This document shows positions 1 through 6,373 of a DNA stretch of 11,959 nucleotides, in pieces (positions within the stretch are counted from its first letter, which is position 1; every line of letters starts with the position of its first letter). The position numbers and the translations under genes are program-made. The stretch lies in contig JAPLIF010000231.1 in assembly GCA_026389255.1 (NCBI GenBank), positions 1-11,959 on the forward strand. Direction: 5' to 3'. Origin of the DNA: Cyanobacteriota bacterium. GTDB taxonomy: Bacteria; Cyanobacteriota; Cyanobacteriia; PCC-6307; Cyanobiaceae. Below the pieces are notes generated by a model. The model did no database searches and was not told the DNA's origin. It saw only the letters and a program-made list of their open reading frames with translations.

Positions 1-377
1 TCATCTTCGGTGGTGAAACGATGCGCTTCTGGGATTTCCGCGGCCCCTGGCTCGAACCCTTGCGCGGGCCGAATGGTCTGAGCCTGGACAAGCTCCAGAA
101 CGACATTCAACCCTGGCAAGTGCGTCGTGCGGCCGAATACATGACCCACGCGCCCAATGCCTCCCTCAATTCCGTAGGAGGCATCATCACCGAGCCCAAC
201 TCGGTGAACTACGTCAATATCCGCCAGTGGCTCTCGGCCACCCAGTTCGTTCTTGCCTTCTTCTTCCTGGTGGGCCACCTCTGGCACGCCGGGCGGGCCC
301 GCGCTGCTGCAGCCGGCTTCGAAAAAGGCATCGACCGTCAGGCCGAACCCACCTTGGCCATGCCCGATCTGGACTGA
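1..377 (+). CDS. psbC: Photosystem II CP43 chlorophyll apoprotein, C-terminal part (5' end outside window)
   Basis: This is the C-terminal ~124 residues of CP43, the chlorophyll-binding inner antenna of photosystem II in the thylakoid membrane. The frame is open from base 3 and ends at TGA 375-377. Recognisable conserved stretches are [18 protein letters not shown], the lumenal loop [30 protein letters not shown], the last transmembrane helix ([19 protein letters not shown]) and the tail ending TLAMPDLD. The [13 protein letters not shown] segment belongs to the large lumenal loop E, which approaches the Mn cluster in known structures. The gene normally overlaps psbD upstream, which is outside the window. 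A strong hairpin terminator follows 30 bases after the stop. The identity is secure; only the fragment's start is artificial. Confidence 0.97.
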   Translation, partial: IFGGETMRFWDFRGPWLEPLRGPNGLSLDKLQNDIQPWQVRRAAEYMTHAPNASLNSVGGIITEPNSVNYVNIRQWLSATQFVLAFFFLVGHLWHAGRARAAAAGFEKGIDRQAEPTLAMPDLD

Positions 378-406
378 AACCTGTCCGATTCGGATCACAA
401 CAACAA

Positions 407-433
407 GCTCCCATCGTTGGTGGGGGCTTTTTT
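407..433. terminator. Rho-independent terminator between psbC and maf, probably bidirectional
   Basis: The left arm GCTCCCATC (407-415) pairs with the right arm GGTGGGGGC (419-427) around a GTT loop, giving nine base pairs of which two are G-U. Six T residues follow directly (428-433), so it is a good terminator for psbC. On the opposite strand the same hairpin is followed by a T-rich stretch (complement of the AAC repeats at 396-406), so it can also end maf. The maf stop codon (432-434) lies inside the U-tract. The two convergent genes therefore share one terminator in about 55 bases. Confidence 0.85.
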
Positions 434-1043
434 ATTGTTGGCATGACGCCAGGTTTATGTCCAGCCAGCGTCTCAGTAACGGCAGGCTAAGTCCGATGAC
501 ATTGCTATAACACCCCTCGATACGGTCCACCACCAGTCCGCCGCGCCCCTCAAGGGCAAAGCCACCGGCACAGGAGAGGGGTTCCCCTGTGGCGACGTAA
601 GCCTCGATTTGATCGGGATTGAGGGCAGCAAACCAAACCAGGGTGGTCACCACCTCCTGTCTGCATCGGTTGTTGTCGTCGCCGACCACCAAAGCGTGGC
701 CCGTATGCAGGCGGCCCCAGCCGCCTGCCATGCGCCGCCATCGGCTGATGGCCTCGTCGAAGTCTCTGGGCTTGCCAAACACCTCTCCTTCAAATTCGAG
801 TACTGAATCACAACCCAGAACAGGCCCATGGGGCGCTCCCTCTCCGGGGGCGTCGCTGAGCCCAGCCTGCAACGACTGGGCCACGGCCCTGGCCTTGGCG
901 AGCGCAAGCTGCTCCACCAGGGCTGTTGGGGACAGGGGCCCGAAAGCCTCTTCATCCACCCCACTGATATGGACCTGATGGGGAATTCCCGCCTGCTCCA
1001 GCAGGCGGCGACGGGCCCTTGAAGCAGAAGCCAGAACCAACAT
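432..1043 (-). CDS. maf: Maf family nucleoside triphosphate pyrophosphatase
   Basis: This 203-residue protein belongs to the Maf/Ham1-like family, which hydrolyses nucleoside triphosphates such as dTTP, UTP or modified nucleotides to the monophosphate and pyrophosphate. It is often annotated as a septum formation inhibitor. Visible motifs are the N-terminal [16 protein letters not shown] (family LASxSPRRxxLL), GCDSV with the catalytic-type Asp near residue 79 followed by FGKPRD, and the C-terminal [10 protein letters not shown] and [13 protein letters not shown]. The ATG at 1043 is chosen because the family starts a few residues before LASxS. The frame stays open up to 1322, but the extra 93 residues are low-complexity, overlap the divergent gene and look non-coding. 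The family SPRR is SRARR here, and the usual Lys before AGG is a Cys; I cannot tell the substrate from this. It is convergent with psbC. Confidence 0.92.
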   Translation of the reverse strand: MLVLASASRARRRLLEQAGIPHQVHISGVDEEAFGPLSPTALVEQLALAKARAVAQSLQAGLSDAPGEGAPHGPVLGCDSVLEFEGEVFGKPRDFDEAISRWRRMAGGWGRLHTGHALVVGDDNNRCRQEVVTTLVWFAALNPDQIEAYVATGEPLSCAGGFALEGRGGLVVDRIEGCYSNVIGLSLPLLRRWLDINLASCQQ

Positions 1044-1095
1044 CACCGTTTTGCAATCAGACCAAACCCTGCCACAGCCGACCTGGGGGAAGCCT

Positions 1096-1121
1096 TTGAC
1101 GGTCGCTAGCGTCAACGTCAA
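1096..1121. promoter_or_regulatory. Dyad with three TTGACG/CGTCAA elements in the maf / ycgJ-like divergent promoter region
   Basis: The 95 bases between maf and the plus-strand operon must hold both promoters. TTGACG at 1096-1101 is matched by inverted CGTCAA at 1110-1115, and CGTCAA repeats at once at 1116-1121. The first two form a 20-base imperfect palindrome (8 of 10 positions match between half-sites). TTGACG at 1096 could be a plus-strand -35 box with a weak CAAGAT -10 at 1119-1124 (17-base spacer), and the two CGTCAA copies read TTGACG on the minus strand, towards maf. It may be an operator, overlapping -35 boxes, or both. No known regulator site is recognised. Confidence 0.35.
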
Positions 1122-1138
1122 GATCGCTTCTCTGCCCG

Positions 1139-1897
1139 ATGGGCCCTGCTCTGTCGGTTGCGGCCAAAATGGGCCGCCGCTGCGGCACCCCTGCCATCCT
1201 GCTGGCCCTGCCCCTCCTTGCTCTGGCAACGGCAACGGCACCGGTTCAGGCCTACGGATTGCCGCGGCCGGGTGTGGTGTGTGACAAGGTTCAAGCCACG
1301 TGTTACACCGATCAAGGACCATCCGTTGCCCAAACCGGCCGCGAATATGGGCGCAAGGCGCAGGACGAACTGTTGCGATCCCTTTCTGGGCGGCCGCCAG
1401 TCCCGATGTTTCGCCTCAGTGGCGGCGAGCTCTGTGATCTGCGCCAGCGACGCTGCTGGGATGACGGCAACCAGCGTCGCAACCCCAGCAACACCATCAC
1501 ACGCCAGCTGTTCGGCTCCTCCGGCGGCTACGGCAATGGCTGGGCCGGCAACGTCCCATCCCGTCGCCAATGTCAACTGGAACAAAGGGGGCGAACCCTG
1601 TTCCGGGGTGCCTGCGATCTGGAGAGTCGCCAAGACGGAACCGGCATCGCCTACAGGGTGGCCAGCGACGATGGACGGAATTACACCTTTGTCGCGAGGG
1701 GCAACCAGCTGTGGCTGCGGGACGCCACGGGTCTTTGGCCCGTGGGTGTGCGTGATTGGGGTGATCAGGTGATGTTCCGCTGGTCCGATCTGGAGCTGAA
1801 GGCCAGCCGTGGGCGTTCCGCTAGTCCCGATCGCAACCAGGGCCATTCCCAACAGCAGCAGGACTTGAATCAGCTCCTCAGGAGTGTCTTCCCATGA
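1139..1897 (+). CDS. Exported cysteine-paired protein, YcgJ-like family
   Basis: This is a 252-residue protein with an N-terminal signal peptide: a basic region MGRRCGTP, a hydrophobic core [15 protein letters not shown], and a likely cleavage after VQA (residue 38). The mature part has three cysteine pairs: C48/C55 in [12 protein letters not shown]99/C106 in [10 protein letters not shown], and C145/C159 in [15 protein letters not shown]. The first two CDxxxxxC modules with [13 protein letters not shown] between them resemble the YcgJ family of periplasmic proteins of unknown function. The third part ([28 protein letters not shown]) looks like the C-terminal extension I recall from cyanobacterial members. 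Disulfides in the periplasm or lumen are likely. The start is uncertain: ATG 1139 or ATG 1169 (30 bases in), with no clear Shine-Dalgarno at either. The stop overlaps the next ATG by four bases, so it leads an operon with cobQ. The biochemical role is unknown. Confidence 0.8.
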   Translation: MGPALSVAAKMGRRCGTPAILLALPLLALATATAPVQAYGLPRPGVVCDKVQATCYTDQGPSVAQTGREYGRKAQDELLRSLSGRPPVPMFRLSGGELCDLRQRRCWDDGNQRRNPSNTITRQLFGSSGGYGNGWAGNVPSRRQCQLEQRGRTLFRGACDLESRQDGTGIAYRVASDDGRNYTFVARGNQLWLRDATGLWPVGVRDWGDQVMFRWSDLELKASRGRSASPDRNQGHSQQQQDLNQLLRSVFP

Positions 1898-2274
1898 CCC
1901 CTGGCCCTTCCGCCACCCCCGATCGCCGCGCCTTGGATCGAGCCTGCCAATCGATGCGCTGCCTGCCGTTCCGCAGGGCCTTCTATGCAGAAGTGGCCGA
2001 GACCCCGATCTCCAGCAACGAACTCTGTGGTCGTGCCGACTGGGCCGATCTGGTGTTCGCCCCCTTCGGACCCGAGCGAGCCGAGGCCCACTTCAACTGG
2101 ATGATCCGACTTGGGATCCTGAGACGCGAAGTGGACGGCCAGGGGCTCACCGAACGGGTTCGTCTGACGCCGATGGGCCGGCAACTTCTGGCGATTTCGC
2201 CAGGAGAAATCGGCAGGGCAAGCCTGCGCGAGCGCATCCAGGAAAATTTCCAACGTCACCGGCCCCGCTTTTAA
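1894..2274 (+). CDS. Npun_F0494-like small cyanobacterial protein, unknown function
   Basis: This 126-residue soluble protein has no signal peptide or membrane segment. The pattern RALDRACQSMRCLPFRRAFY near the N-terminus and MIRLGILRREVDGQGL followed by RLTPMGRQLL recalls the cyanobacterial Npun_F0494 family. The spacing of helices and the 'xRLTPxGRxLL' ending look like a winged-helix fold, in which LTPxG often closes the domain. A nucleic-acid-binding role is therefore possible but only inferred. Its ATG overlaps the TGA of the upstream exported protein (ATGA, 1894-1897), indicating translational coupling, and cobQ begins 19 bases after its stop. The protein ends with a basic tail (FQRHRPRF). 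Confidence 0.7.
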   Translation: MTPGPSATPDRRALDRACQSMRCLPFRRAFYAEVAETPISSNELCGRADWADLVFAPFGPERAEAHFNWMIRLGILRREVDGQGLTERVRLTPMGRQLLAISPGEIGRASLRERIQENFQRHRPRF

Positions 2275-2293
2275 TGGTTGGGTTCATTAGGGC

Positions 2294-3868
2294 TTGGCTT
2301 TGATCCGTCCCAAGTCAGCCGCAGCTTCGCCCCTGATGGTGCTTGGTACCAGCAGTGGCGCGGGAAAATCCTTAATGACCACAGCGCTCTGCCGCCACCT
2401 GCTGCAGCGGGGCGACCAGCCGGTGCCCTTCAAGGGGCAAAACATGAGCCTGAATGCCTGGGTGGATTGCAACGGCGGCGAGATGGCGTACTCCCAGGCG
2501 GTCCAGGCCTGGGCCGCCGGCCTGGAGCCGGAAGCGACCATGAATCCGGTGCTGCTCAAACCCCGGGGAGACAGCACCAGCGAAGTCATCCACCTGGGGC
2601 GTTCGGTCGGCAGCGCCCGCGCCGAGCACTACTACCGCGATTGGTTCCGTCCCGGTTGGCAGGCCATACGGCAGGGACTTGACCAGCTCGACAACCAGTA
2701 CCCGGGCGGCAGGCTGGTGCTGGAGGGAGCCGGCAGCCCTGTGGAAGTCAATCTCCAAGCCCGTGATCTCACCAACCTGCGTCTAGCCCAGTACCTTCAA
2801 GCGCGCTGTCTGCTGGTGGCGGACATCGAGCGGGGCGGCGTGTTCGCCCAGATCGTCGGCACCCTATCCCTACTGCGGCCTGTGGAACGGCCCCTGATCC
2901 GCGGCCTACTGATCAATCGTTTTCGTGGGCGCCGCGAATTGTTTGAGGAAGGGCGCCATTGGCTAGAACGCCATACCGGCCTACCGGTGCTTGGGGTGAT
3001 GCCCTGGCTCGACGATGTCTTCCCTCCGGAAGACTCCTTGGATCTGCTGGAGCGACGGGGAAGGAAAAACAACGCAGAGATCAAAATTGCCGTGCTGAAA
3101 CTTCCCTCCCTCAGCAACTTTTCCGATCTCGATCCACTCGAAGCCGAAGGCACCGTCCAATTGCAGTGGCTCGAAGCGGGCCAGACCCTTGGCCCTGTTG
3201 ATGCGGTCATCGTGCCGGGAAGCAAACAAACCCTGCGGGATCTGGCCGCCTTGCGCCGGGCGGGTCTGGACACCGCCCTGGGCGCCTACAGCCAAGCGGG
3301 GGGCCTGATCTTCGGCCTCTGCGGCGGGATGCAAATGCTGGGCCGCTGGCTCGAGGATCCTGACGGGCTGGAAGGCGCACTGGAAGGCGATCGGCGCCCG
3401 GGGCGTGCCGCGGGGCTGGGTCTGTTGCCCCTATCCACCCGGTTCATTGGCAACAAGGAACTGCGCCAGCGGCAGGTGGACTCCCTCTGGCCACCAGGCC
3501 CGCCCCTGAGCCTGGAAGGCTTCGAATTGCACCATGGCACCACCACTGTTGAGCTTGAGCCCCAAACGGATGGCACCGATGCGGCCAGCCAGCCCCCAGG
3601 CCCCATGACAACGGACCCCCGCCTGGGCTGGTGGCAACCGGTGGGCGACCACGGCGGCATGGTCGCCGGCACCTATCTGCACGGGGTGTTTGAAAATGGC
3701 CCCTGGCGACGGCGCTGGCTCAACCTGCTGCGGCAACGGCGAGGCCTGGCTCCCCTCAACCCCCAAGCCCCCCACCACCGACACCAGCGCGACAAGCTGC
3801 TGGACCGACTGTCGGATGAGTTCGCCAGGGAAATCAACCTGGAGCCCCTGCTGCGCCAGGATCCATGA
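2294..3868 (+). CDS. cobQ: Cobyric acid synthase, glutamine-hydrolysing
   Basis: CobQ amidates the b, d, e and g side chains of adenosylcobyrinic acid a,c-diamide using glutamine and ATP, in cobamide (in picocyanobacteria, pseudocobalamin) synthesis. The N-terminal ATPase domain shows a P-loop-like GTSSGAGKS (about residues 18-26), then [11 protein letters not shown], the [13 protein letters not shown] segment, [13 protein letters not shown] and [10 protein letters not shown]. The C-terminal class I glutamine amidotransferase domain has the nucleophile Cys343 in [11 protein letters not shown] and the catalytic His463 in TYLHGVFE. At 524 residues it is near the usual length. The start is unusual: an in-frame TAG at 2288 leaves only TTG 2294, TTG 2300 or ATG 2336. 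ATG 2336 would put the P-loop three residues from the N-terminus and lacks a Shine-Dalgarno, while AGGG at 2289-2292 favours a TTG. Its stop overlaps the ferredoxin ATG (ATGA). Confidence 0.96.
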   Translation: MALIRPKSAAASPLMVLGTSSGAGKSLMTTALCRHLLQRGDQPVPFKGQNMSLNAWVDCNGGEMAYSQAVQAWAAGLEPEATMNPVLLKPRGDSTSEVIHLGRSVGSARAEHYYRDWFRPGWQAIRQGLDQLDNQYPGGRLVLEGAGSPVEVNLQARDLTNLRLAQYLQARCLLVADIERGGVFAQIVGTLSLLRPVERPLIRGLLINRFRGRRELFEEGRHWLERHTGLPVLGVMPWLDDVFPPEDSLDLLERRGRKNNAEIKIAVLKLPSLSNFSDLDPLEAEGTVQLQWLEAGQTLGPVDAVIVPGSKQTLRDLAALRRAGLDTALGAYSQAGGLIFGLCGGMQMLGRWLEDPDGLEGALEGDRRPGRAAGLGLLPLSTRFIGNKELRQRQVDSLWPPGPPLSLEGFELHHGTTTVELEPQTDGTDAASQPPGPMTTDPRLGWWQPVGDHGGMVAGTYLHGVFENGPWRRRWLNLLRQRRGLAPLNPQAPHHRHQRDKLLDRLSDEFAREINLEPLLRQDP

Positions 3869-4104
3869 CGCTTCTCTGCCTGCGATGGCCCAATGGTCGC
3901 GTCAGTCGCGCCCCCATCGGAACATCGTGGCTGGAGGCCGCCCAACAGGCCGGCTGTCCGATTCCCACCGGATGCCTTGGGGGCAGTTGCGGAGCCTGCG
4001 AAATCGACGTCAATGGCGAAACGCTTCGGGCCTGTATCTCCTGTGTCGAAGGCGCGGCAGGCGCCACCCTGGCCATCCATCTGGTCAGCGACCCCTATTG
4101 GTGA
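3865..4104 (+). CDS. Small [2Fe-2S] ferredoxin-like protein coupled to cobQ
   Basis: This is a 79-residue beta-grasp ferredoxin. The cluster ligands are C37-x4-C42-x2-C45 in [16 protein letters not shown], with the fourth most likely C57 (x11) in LRACISC. That short x11 spacing matches the one in the ferredoxin domain of succinate dehydrogenase iron-sulfur subunits rather than photosynthetic plant-type ferredoxins, where about 29 residues separate the last two ligands. C31 and C60 are extra cysteines nearby. The ATG overlaps the cobQ stop codon by four bases, so the protein is probably made together with CobQ. A redox role linked to corrin synthesis, for example cobalt reduction before adenosylation, is possible but is only inferred from position. 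Its last ten bases overlap the end of the minus-strand gene. Confidence 0.88.
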   Translation: MTLLCLRWPNGRVSRAPIGTSWLEAAQQAGCPIPTGCLGGSCGACEIDVNGETLRACISCVEGAAGATLAIHLVSDPYW

Positions 4105-5102
4105 GGTCGACGCCAGACAGCGGCGATCTGACGGGGATGGAGGTTCAGGCGGCGGAGAGTACCCGTCAGCCTGAGGCGCTGCTTCTGGAGGGCAGCTTGA
4201 AGGCTGGAAAGGATCTGATCCCAGAGGAACTCCAGGTGCCAGCGAACCAGGGTGCGGCGCTGGGCCTGGATCAAGGCCACCGGCAACTCGGGAGGTAAGG
4301 GCAGCTCCAGCTGACGGGCCAGGGCTGTGGTGTGGTTACGCCAAAAAGCACTGGCCTGCTCCGAAAGGCGACGGCATTCTTCCAGGGAGAAATGGCGATC
4401 GGCTTCCTGGGGACCAAAACTCTCGAGCTCGATCAAACCTGGCAGACCATAGGGATTGGTCCCGGCCTCGCTGAACACAAAACAGCCATTGATGGGGGCC
4501 TGCCACATCCTTCCGGACAGGGAGCGCCCCCGCTGATAGGGATACATCAGACCGAAGCAACAGCTGGAGGCGGCAATCAGCCGATTGGCCTGCCAATAGC
4601 TCAAAGATCGGCTAGGCACGCCAATCCGCTGCCACCGACCGCCGAACACCCGAACCCGCCCCTGCTCAATCAGGGAGACCAAATCCTTTTGAAAGGCATC
4701 GGCCGGCATCGGTTTGTAATTGGACAAATGGACCGGGCGGGAATTCTTACGGGAGAAGGATCGCCGCCAGATCTCCGGGAACACGGGCAGGTAGCCGGTG
4801 ACATCACCCCCTTCCAAGCTGATGCGCTCCAGGCGACTGGCGTGGGGAAAGCGATCGCTCCAATCGATCTCCAGCTCCTTGACATAGTCATAGACATGCA
4901 CCGGACCGCTGTAATCAACCCAGATCTTGCCCGGGTCGCCCCGCAACATCACAATCAGATCAGGAGGCTGGGAAGTGGACGCCGAGGAGGGCGACCAGAC
5001 AAAAACGCGATATCCAGCAAGGGCATAGAAAAGCTCGATATTGAGATAGACATCTTTATCAAGATAATCCGTCGAGATAACGGCACAGGATCGAATCGGC
5101 AT
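4095..5102 (-). CDS. Probable glycosyltransferase-like protein (GT-B / CgeB-like), uncertain
   Basis: This is a 335-residue protein from ATG 5102; a TTG at 5108 would add two residues. I do not recognise it with certainty. The N-terminal half looks like a Rossmann-type nucleotide-binding domain (IRSCAVISTDYLDKDVYLN, LFYALAGYRVFVWSP, PPDLIVMLRG). The middle has RVFGGRWQRIGV, then a segment with small-residue turns and SLSGRMWQAPINGCFVFSEAG, reminiscent of the donor-binding end of CgeB/GT-B glycosyltransferases ('R.xEa.a.GCfvl'). The C-terminal ~80 residues are helical and basic (RRTLVRWHLEFLWDQILSSLQ, LRLTGTLRRLNLHPRQ). There is no signal peptide or membrane helix. GC content falls towards the N-terminus compared with the neighbours. 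It lies 55 bases downstream of mnmA on the same strand and may share its transcript. A cell-envelope or polysaccharide role is inferred only. Confidence 0.6.
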   Translation of the reverse strand: MPIRSCAVISTDYLDKDVYLNIELFYALAGYRVFVWSPSSASTSQPPDLIVMLRGDPGKIWVDYSGPVHVYDYVKELEIDWSDRFPHASRLERISLEGGDVTGYLPVFPEIWRRSFSRKNSRPVHLSNYKPMPADAFQKDLVSLIEQGRVRVFGGRWQRIGVPSRSLSYWQANRLIAASSCCFGLMYPYQRGRSLSGRMWQAPINGCFVFSEAGTNPYGLPGLIELESFGPQEADRHFSLEECRRLSEQASAFWRNHTTALARQLELPLPPELPVALIQAQRRTLVRWHLEFLWDQILSSLQAALQKQRLRLTGTLRRLNLHPRQIAAVWRRPHQ

Positions 5103-5157
5103 CACCAATAAAGCAGCCTTTCAGTTTTGTATCGATGGGGAGGCGAATGAAGGCAGC

Positions 5158-6345
5158 CTAAAGATGGATCAAACCACCACCCAGCAGTTGGTCCTGTTCG
5201 TAAAAAACAGCCGCCTGACCCGGGGTGATCGAAAACTGATCCGCATCGAAATCGAGCCGGCAACGGTAGGGTCGTCCCGCCTGACGATCGGACTCCTGGC
5301 AGGTCACCGGCGTCAGTAGGGCAGCCACGGGTTCACTGCGATAACGCAACTGAACCTGCACCCGCAGGGGCCCTTGGGGGGGATCGATGGACACCCAGTT
5401 CACGGCCCCGACCCCACAGCCCTGCCGAGAAGCCTGGGCCCGGGGAGCCACCACCACCCGATTGGTGGAGGCCTCCAAGCCGATGACATGGAGGGGTTCA
5501 CTCCAGGCGATCCCGAGACCGCGGCGCTGACCCATGGTGAAATGCTCAATCCCATCATGCTCGCCGATCACCGTGCCGTCGGCCAGAACGATCTGACCCT
5601 GCCGTGGCGGCAGGTAAGCATCCAGAAAAGCCCGCATCGAACCATGGTGGTCGGCCAGACAGAGATCCATGCTTTCCGGTTTCTCAGCGGTCCGCAACCC
5701 AAGGGCTGCCGCTTCGGCGCGGGTTTCGGGCTTACCCATTTCGCCGAGGGGAAACACGAGGCGCGCCAGGACGTCCTGGGGCAAGTCGTAGAGGAAATAA
5801 CTCTGGTCCTTGTGACGATCCAGACCCCGCAAAAGCTGATGCCGTTCGCCGTTCTGCTGTCCATGGCGTAGGCGGGCGTAATGGCCCGTGGCCAACCGGG
5901 GCAGGCCCCGTTCGCGCAGGGCCCACTCCAGCATCGGGCCAAACTTGACCTGGCGATTGCAGCGCGAACAGGGCAGGGGTGTCACACCGGCCTGATAGCC
6001 CTCCACCAGAAAGTCGACGATCTCGGCCCTGAAGGTGTCGCGGGCATCCACCACATGATGGACGATGCCTAACTGGTCACAGATGGCGGTTGCATCCACC
6101 AGACCCTCGGCGCAGCAGGCCCCTTTACCACTCATCAACCAGAGGGTGAGACCCTCGACCTGCCAACCGGCCGCCACCAGCAGGGCCGCCGCTAAGGAGC
6201 TGTCCACCCCGCCAGACAGGCCAATGGCCACCTGATGGTCGCCCGGCCAGGTGCGCAGTCGGCTCAGCACGGTACCCCCAGCCTCAGTGACGGGGGTTAG
6301 GGCAAGGGGCGACACGGAGACAAACAAGGGTAAGACCCCCATCAT
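5158..6345 (-). CDS. mnmA: tRNA-specific 2-thiouridylase MnmA, CXXC type
   Basis: MnmA adenylates and thiolates U34 of tRNA Lys, Glu and Gln (s2U). It is up to 395 residues. The PP-loop SGGVDSS is at residues 44-50 and LATGHYARL and [16 protein letters not shown] follow. The catalytic cysteines are C129 ([14 protein letters not shown]) and C229 ([12 protein letters not shown]), and C126 gives a CXXC arrangement. [12 protein letters not shown] and the C-terminal [11 protein letters not shown] beta-barrel are also present. [10 protein letters not shown] fills the region after the first domain strand, as I recall from cyanobacterial enzymes. The start is ambiguous: ATG 6345, ATG 6342, GTG 6315 or GTG 6270. 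The PP-loop lies 43 residues after ATG 6345, an extension that is not obviously conserved. GTG 6270 would leave more room for the promoters shared with the divergent nnrD. Confidence 0.95.
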   Translation of the reverse strand: MMGVLPLFVSVSPLALTPVTEAGGTVLSRLRTWPGDHQVAIGLSGGVDSSLAAALLVAAGWQVEGLTLWLMSGKGACCAEGLVDATAICDQLGIVHHVVDARDTFRAEIVDFLVEGYQAGVTPLPCSRCNRQVKFGPMLEWALRERGLPRLATGHYARLRHGQQNGERHQLLRGLDRHKDQSYFLYDLPQDVLARLVFPLGEMGKPETRAEAAALGLRTAEKPESMDLCLADHHGSMRAFLDAYLPPRQGQIVLADGTVIGEHDGIEHFTMGQRRGLGIAWSEPLHVIGLEASTNRVVVAPRAQASRQGCGVGAVNWVSIDPPQGPLRVQVQLRYRSEPVAALLTPVTCQESDRQAGRPYRCRLDFDADQFSITPGQAAVFYEQDQLLGGGLIHL

Positions 6346-6373
6346 GGGCGCAAGCCCCGGGTGGTTGAAAGGG

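Noticed and set aside
1044..1322. Extension of the maf frame upstream to 1322, adding 93 residues.
   Set aside because: The family begins near LASxS. The extension is Pro/Gly-rich without homology and lies over the promoter region and the start of the divergent exported protein.
1118..1852. Long open frame antisense to the YcgJ-like gene (244 codons).
   Set aside because: The plus strand has a signal peptide, ordered cysteine modules and operon overlap; the antisense frame is a high-GC shadow without recognisable motifs.
4848..4856. HIP1 octamers GCGATCGC near here and near 7259.
   Set aside because: Two copies in 12 kb of GC-rich DNA is close to chance, so this gives no evidence of a HIP1-rich genome.
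4332..5111. Plus-strand frame of 259 codons opposite the glycosyltransferase-like gene.
   Set aside because: It has no recognisable domain. The minus-strand frame has regular domain-like sequence and extends to a neat overlap with the ferredoxin. Some doubt remains because the minus-strand family is itself uncertain.
5164..5174. The 11-mer TGGATCAAACC also occurs at the end of mnmA and at 8115-8125.
   Set aside because: The mnmA copy lies at a stop codon in coding context with no related surroundings; chance is the simplest explanation.
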